Origin: Niveispirillum irakense DSM 11586
GTDB taxonomy: Bacteria > Pseudomonadota > Alphaproteobacteria > Azospirillales > Azospirillaceae
NCBI RefSeq assembly: GCF_000429645.1
Contig: NZ_KE386933.1
Span: 248,001-312,000 of the forward strand
Direction of reading: 5' to 3'
DNA: 64,000 bases
Under the pieces are notes generated by a model that saw only the letters and a list, made by a program, of their open reading frames with translations, was not told the origin of the DNA and ran no database searches. The position numbers were made by a program, and so were the translations under genes. This document shows, piece after piece, positions 60,112-64,000 of the stretch (positions are counted from its first letter, which is position 1; the number at the start of each line of letters is the position of its first letter).

Positions 60112-60468
60112 ATGTCGGTGGAGTTGAACGATCCCAAGACCCTGGAAGCAATCGGGATTTTGGCGGGCGTCCTGGATGATGTGACGGGGCCGGACCGGCT
60201 GGAATGCCTGATGGCGGCCAATGCGCTGCGCCAAGTGGTGGAGACGCGGTCGGAAAATGCCCTGAATTTCGCCCGTCAGGCTTTTGAGACGCTGGATGCC
60301 GATATCCGCCGCCGGGTGGAGGGGGATGCAACCAGCAGTGCGGTGAAGCTGATGGATCAGGCCCGGCGCAAGCCGAATCCGCGCCTGGTCCGCGCGACGA
60401 AGCCGTCTGGCAGCAGCTTCCTGGATGCGCTCAACGCGGGTGGCTTGAAAACCGAACGCAAATGGTGA
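60112..60468 (+). CDS. Hypothetical helical protein
   Basis: 118-aa soluble protein with no recognised domain. Mostly alpha-helical (LEAIGILAGVLDDVTGPDRLECLMAANALRQVVETRSENALNFARQAFETLDADIRRRVEGDATSSAVKLMDQARRK), then a flexible basic tail (RLVRATKPSGSSFLDALNAGGLKTERKW). ATG at 60112 with an AGAGAAG site. It might be a small regulatory or binding protein. No context clue: asd is divergent and the pentapeptide gene convergent. Confidence 0.55.
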   Translation: MSVELNDPKTLEAIGILAGVLDDVTGPDRLECLMAANALRQVVETRSENALNFARQAFETLDADIRRRVEGDATSSAVKLMDQARRKPNPRLVRATKPSGSSFLDALNAGGLKTERKW

Positions 60469-60499
60469 GCGGGCAGGTGCCCGCCCCACCGGCTTTTAT

Positions 60500-61048
60500 C
60501 TAATGACATTGACCGGTGGAGCCGGCGCCACAGCGCCGCTGCCCGTCGATCCACAAGGCCCCGCTGAGATCGGTGTTGCGCAGGTCGGCCCCATCCAGCC
60601 GCGCCCCGGTCAGGTCTGCGTCCGTCAGCTTGGCGCCCACCAGCTTTGCATTGCGTAAATCCGCCCCTGTCAGGGTGACCTTGGTCATGTCGGCGCGGGT
60701 GAAATCCGCTTCGATCAGGCGGGCATCCTTCAAGATGGCACCGATCAGGCTGGCACTCATGAATTTGGCCCGGTAGCCATCCACATTGGTCAGATCGGCA
60801 TCCGTCAGGTCGCTGCGCTGGAATGTCGTGTCCCGCAGCATCGCCCCGGCGAGGGGCGCTTTTTTCAAATCCCGCCCATCCATATAGCAGCGCCGCCAGT
60901 TCACCCCGGCGGCGGCCGGATCGGTACAGGCCGCCAGGGCCGGCGTTGCCCACCCCACCATCAAGAATGCCCCCAGCAGGAGTGCCAGCGGGATATGGCG
61001 GGGGCAGGGGGCGGGGCGCATGGCGCTGGGACGGAATGGCTGATTCAT
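60500..61048 (-). CDS. Exported pentapeptide-repeat protein
   Basis: 182-aa protein. Signal peptide about residues 18-40 (HIPLALLLGAFLMVGWATPALA). From about 55 to 165 a run of pentapeptide repeats A(D/N)LXX forms a right-handed beta helix (DLKKAPLAGAMLRDTTFQRSDLTDADLTNVDGYRAKFMSASLIGAILKDARLIEADFTRADMTKVTLTGADLRNAKLVGAKLTDADLTGARLDGADLRNTDLSGAL). Cys flank the helix at 41, 54 and the C-terminus. It is likely periplasmic; function unknown. ATG at 61048. Confidence 0.85.
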   Translation of the reverse strand: MNQPFRPSAMRPAPCPRHIPLALLLGAFLMVGWATPALAACTDPAAAGVNWRRCYMDGRDLKKAPLAGAMLRDTTFQRSDLTDADLTNVDGYRAKFMSASLIGAILKDARLIEADFTRADMTKVTLTGADLRNAKLVGAKLTDADLTGARLDGADLRNTDLSGALWIDGQRRCGAGSTGQCH

Positions 61049-61197
61049 AGTCGCATAAATAGGGTGTCACCGGCCGAATGCCAACGCGACATGCACGGCA
61101 AGGGTGGAAAAAGTAACCGTTCCCTTAACGTGTCATTTGCATCGGATCGATGGGTGTCGCACAGTCACGCAGGGGAAACGGGGTACGGATATTGATC

Positions 61198-63363
61198 ATG
61201 GGGGCACGGCGTTTGTCCGGCCAAGGGGATTGCGTGTGCCGGTGGCTGTCGCTGTTGGGCCTGCTTATTCTGCCTTTTCTATTCGCCACTGTCGGCGCTG
61301 CGGCACAATCTTCCTCGCCGCCCCCGCGGGCGGTGGATGGTGTGCTGGATTTGCGCCACTGGGATTTCCGCCGTGACACCAGCCTGCCCCTGGAAGGGGA
61401 TTGGCAGTTCTGGCGGGATCGGCTTTTAACGTCAAATCTGACCGACGAGAACAGCCTGCCGCCGGCCTTGCTGGCTGTGCCCGGCCGCTGGTCCAATCAG
61501 CAGGTGGATGGCCGGCCGCTCCAGTCGGAAGGCACGGGCACCTATCACCTGCGCGTGCTGCTGCCGCCTGATGCTCCGCCTCTGGCCTTGCGGCACAATC
61601 AACGTTTCGTCGCCTGGAACGTGCTGGTGAATGGCAGCCGGGCCGTCTATGCCGGCACTGTCGGTTATGGTCCGGACAGTACGGACAGTGTGGGTCAGAA
61701 GGCCATCGGCATGGTCACGCCGGTGGATGGGGTGCTGGATATCACGGTGCAGGTGGCGGCCTTTGGCGGGTATGGCGGCATGCCGCGCGCGCTGGAACTG
61801 GGCCATGCGGAAGCGATGTATCAGGACTGGGAATGGGAACTGGTGCTGCGCTCCGCCTTTCTCAGCCTCTGCCTGTCGATCGGCATTCTGTATCTGATCC
61901 TGTTCCTGCTGCGCCCGCGCGACCGGCAATGTCTGGTCTTCGCCATCATGTCCCTGTCCATTGGCATGGTGCAGCTTACCGCCAACACACCGCTGGGCAA
62001 CCAGTTGGTCGGCTTCATGCCTGGGCGCGTGCTGGGGCTGCTGAACAATATCATGTTCCCGGCCGTCTGGATTTCGGCCCTGGTTTCCGCCGCCCTGATG
62101 TTTCCCGGCGCCATGCGGCGGGCCTTGCTCTGGCCGACCATCATCATCATCGCGACGGTTCCCATCGTCAGTTTCTGGACCCTGGCCTATCCCAGCCTGC
62201 TGACGGCAACGGCGACGCTGGGTCTGGTCATGGCCCTGGGGACGCTGCTGGATGTGACGATCACGGCAACGCGGCGGCGGGACGGGCTGGCCCTGCCCAT
62301 GGCCCTGGCTTGGGGGGTAATGGGGGCGGCCAATCTGGCGCTTGTCCATCGGGTGGGCTTCACCGGGGTGATGGAAGCGGGTTATTGCTTCATGCTGTTC
62401 CTTCAGGCGGCCTTGTTGATCGACCGGCTGCGGCGTCTGCTGGATCAGGCGACGCAGGCCAATGAAAGGCTGGCCGCCTTGAACGAGGCGCTGGAAGATC
62501 AGGTGATTGACCGCACCCGCCACCTGACGGAGACGGTGGACCGGTTGCGTCTGGCCCAGGACCGGCTGGTCCAGTCGGAGAAACTGGCCAGTCTGGGCCG
62601 CTTGGTAGCCGGCGTGGCGCATGAGGTGAACACTCCCGTCGGCACGGCCCTGACCACCGCCACCCATCTGACGCTTCAGGTGGAACAGGCGGATCAGGCC
62701 ATGCGCGACGGCACCCTGACCCGGCGCCAACTGGCCGAATTTCTGGCCGAAACGCGGGAGGCGTCGGGCCTGATCACATCCGTGGTGGCCCGTGCCGCCG
62801 CCGTGGTGCAGAGCTTCAAGCTGGCCGTGGCTGACCGTACCGATGACCGTTTGCGCCGTTTTGATGTGGCGGAGTTGCTGGCGGATATGCGCCCGGCCAT
62901 GGAAGCCCGCCTTCAAGGGGCGGATATTGAACTGGCCGTGGAATCCCGGCCGGGCCTGCTGGTGGAGAATTATGCCGGGGCCCTGACCCAGGTGATGGGA
63001 CAGCTTCTGACCAACAGTCTGGACCACGCCTTTCCCCTTGGCTGTTCCGGACGTATCCGTGTGGTCGCTGGCCGCACGCCGGAAGGGGATGTAGAACTGA
63101 CGCTGGAAGATAATGGTACCGGCATCGCGCCGGAGGTGAAGCCCCGCCTGTTTGAGCCGTTCGTGACAACCTCCCGCGCCGATGGCCGGACGGGTATGGG
63201 CCTGCACATGGTCTATACGCTGGTGGCGGGCCGTCTGCGCGGCACGATCAGCATCACCGATAGGCCCGGCGGCGGCACCCGTGCCACCGTGCGCCTGCCC
63301 GGCATCAATACCGGGACCGAACTATCAGGTGAGGGAAAGGGCATGTCTGCCATCATCACATAA
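61198..63363 (+). CDS. 7TM-DISM sensor histidine kinase
   Basis: 721-aa membrane kinase. N-terminal signal (about 14-38), an extracellular 7TMR-DISMED2-type beta domain (about 45-180: LEGDWQFWRDRLL, GTYHLRVLLPPDAPPLALRH), then seven hydrophobic segments (about 212-415), a coiled coil, HisKA with His475 in ASLGRLVAGVAHEVNTPVGTALT, and an ATPase with DNGTGIAPEVKPRLFEPFVTTSRADGRTGMGLHMVYTLV. The kinase core is intact. DISM domains sense carbohydrates or related ligands (family knowledge). No regulator follows; metH does. Start at ATG 61198. Confidence 0.9.
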   Translation: MGARRLSGQGDCVCRWLSLLGLLILPFLFATVGAAAQSSSPPPRAVDGVLDLRHWDFRRDTSLPLEGDWQFWRDRLLTSNLTDENSLPPALLAVPGRWSNQQVDGRPLQSEGTGTYHLRVLLPPDAPPLALRHNQRFVAWNVLVNGSRAVYAGTVGYGPDSTDSVGQKAIGMVTPVDGVLDITVQVAAFGGYGGMPRALELGHAEAMYQDWEWELVLRSAFLSLCLSIGILYLILFLLRPRDRQCLVFAIMSLSIGMVQLTANTPLGNQLVGFMPGRVLGLLNNIMFPAVWISALVSAALMFPGAMRRALLWPTIIIIATVPIVSFWTLAYPSLLTATATLGLVMALGTLLDVTITATRRRDGLALPMALAWGVMGAANLALVHRVGFTGVMEAGYCFMLFLQAALLIDRLRRLLDQATQANERLAALNEALEDQVIDRTRHLTETVDRLRLAQDRLVQSEKLASLGRLVAGVAHEVNTPVGTALTTATHLTLQVEQADQAMRDGTLTRRQLAEFLAETREASGLITSVVARAAAVVQSFKLAVADRTDDRLRRFDVAELLADMRPAMEARLQGADIELAVESRPGLLVENYAGALTQVMGQLLTNSLDHAFPLGCSGRIRVVAGRTPEGDVELTLEDNGTGIAPEVKPRLFEPFVTTSRADGRTGMGLHMVYTLVAGRLRGTISITDRPGGGTRATVRLPGINTGTELSGEGKGMSAIIT

Positions 63364-63375
63364 AGATATCTTTAT
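63360..63375. promoter_or_regulatory. Perfect 16-bp palindrome upstream of metH (candidate operator)
   Basis: ATAAAGATATCTTTAT reads the same on both strands and lies 79 bases before the metH ATG, overlapping the stop of the histidine kinase gene. It resembles the operators of ArsR-type methionine-cycle regulators such as SahR as I remember them. That identification is from memory, not a search. Confidence 0.6.
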
Positions 63376-63453
63376 CTTTGCATGTGGCGCGTCGGGCGGG
63401 TAGAAACGATAGAGCGGCTTTTATGCCCATGCCCGCCGGCGGAGGAACCTGAC

Positions 63454-64000
63454 ATGACCCGTGATGAACGCCTGAAACGCCTGGATGATATTGCGCGTGA
63501 GCGCATCCTGGTGATCGACGGTGCCATGGGCACCATGATCCAGCGCCACAAGCTGGAAGAGGATGATTATCGGGGGGAACGGTTCAAGGACTGGCCCAGC
63601 GATGTGAAGGGCAATAACGACCTGCTCTCCATCACCCAGCCGGCCATCATCCAGGGCATCCACCAGCAATATCTGGACGCTGGTGCCGATATCATTGAGA
63701 CGAACACCTTCAATTCGACCAGCATTTCCATGGCCGATTACGGCATGGAGGAACTGGCCTATGAACTGAATTTCGCCGGCGCCAAGCTGGCCCGTCAGGC
63801 CGCCGACGCGACGGAGGCCGCCGACCCGAGCCGCCCGCGCTATGTTGCCGGCGCGCTGGGCCCCACCAACCGCACGGCCAGCATCAGCCCGGTGGTCACC
63901 GATCCCGGCTTCCGCAATGTCGATTTTGATGAGCTGCGGCTGGCCTATAAGGAACAGACCGCCGGCCTGATCGATGGCGGGGCCGATCTGCTGATGGTGG
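63454..64000 (+). CDS. metH: Cobalamin-dependent methionine synthase, N-terminal part (cut by window edge)
   Basis: The first 182 codons of MetH, homocysteine-binding domain. The opening [82 protein letters not shown] is the classical start. The homocysteine-zinc Cys residues come later and are outside the window. ATG at 63454 has GGAGG 8 bases upstream. MetH moves a methyl from 5-methyl-tetrahydrofolate to homocysteine. Confidence 0.97.
   Translation, partial: MTRDERLKRLDDIARERILVIDGAMGTMIQRHKLEEDDYRGERFKDWPSDVKGNNDLLSITQPAIIQGIHQQYLDAGADIIETNTFNSTSISMADYGMEELAYELNFAGAKLARQAADATEAADPSRPRYVAGALGPTNRTASISPVVTDPGFRNVDFDELRLAYKEQTAGLIDGGADLLMV

Noticed and set aside
61432..63207. A 591-codon open frame opposite the 7TM kinase
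   Set aside because: Complete overlap with a well-supported histidine kinase, no start signal, and shadow composition.
63364..63453. Cobalamin or SAM riboswitch before metH
   Set aside because: Only 90 bases separate the genes and I find no B12-box or SAM-riboswitch core; a palindrome fits protein control better.

Overview
The window is high-GC alphaproteobacterial chromosome, probably Rhodospirillales and near Azospirillum or Niveispirillum (inference from gene content, not a database match). The pointers are a circularly permuted two-piece tmRNA gene beside an alpha-type SspB, F1 and F0 ATP synthase genes in separate operons, duplicated and diverged b/b' subunits, and a single UbiE/UbiB ubiquinone pair. 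Both window edges cut genes: atpG at the left and metH at the right. I see no insertion sequence, prophage, integrase or CRISPR array. Most of it is housekeeping sequence.

Layout. 1-2353: end of the F1 operon (atpG, atpD, atpC) with a strong terminator. 2521-9065: di-iron ferritin-like protein, patatin phospholipase, FAD-linked oxidoreductase, isochorismatase-like hydrolase, Sua5 with a His-rich N-terminus, VOC protein, orphan ParA. 9086-11358: cstA and its small YbdD partner, then tRNA-Val(CAC). 12025-18817: DUF3108 exported protein, gph, glmU, a GcvA-like LysR regulator divergent from a DUF1127-like small protein, DinB, bcp, and a histidine kinase-like protein without the phospho-acceptor His. 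18929-21852: three-gene OmpA-like/MotA-like/MotB-like proton-channel module. 22020-27861: suhB, efp, livHMGF. 27972-31351: thrC, M16 peptidase, GNAT operon. 31597-33744: two membrane coiled-coil proteins, a Nif11-like small protein, and a DsbA-fold isomerase. 33940-38406: tRNA-Ile(CAU), ubiE, ubiB, a mobB-moeA fusion. 38438-39249: a secreted EndoU-type nuclease translationally coupled to a small acidic protein. 39329-42881: SCO1 and the F0 operon (atpI, atpB, atpE, atpF', atpF). 43025-50590: MipA, enoyl-CoA hydratase, sspB, ssrA, thyA, folA and a run of small enzymes, two of them iron-type candidates (Asp/Asn hydroxylase-like and HExxH EpmC-like). 50807-56236: Mrp/ApbC, hflK, hflC, DUF2065, DegP. 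56318-64000: UvrD helicase, asd, small proteins, a 7TM-DISM histidine kinase, and metH behind a perfect 16-bp palindrome.

How the genes work together. Three quality-control elements occur here: ssrA with its ClpXP adaptor sspB, the FtsH-modulating hflK/hflC with DegP, and efp for stalled ribosomes. The best candidates for something undescribed are the EndoU/acidic-protein pair, the three-gene MotA/MotB/OmpA module (ZorAB-like parts without Zorya effectors), the Nif11-like peptide, and the degenerate kinase. Low-GC patches inside livM and uvrD are unexplained.
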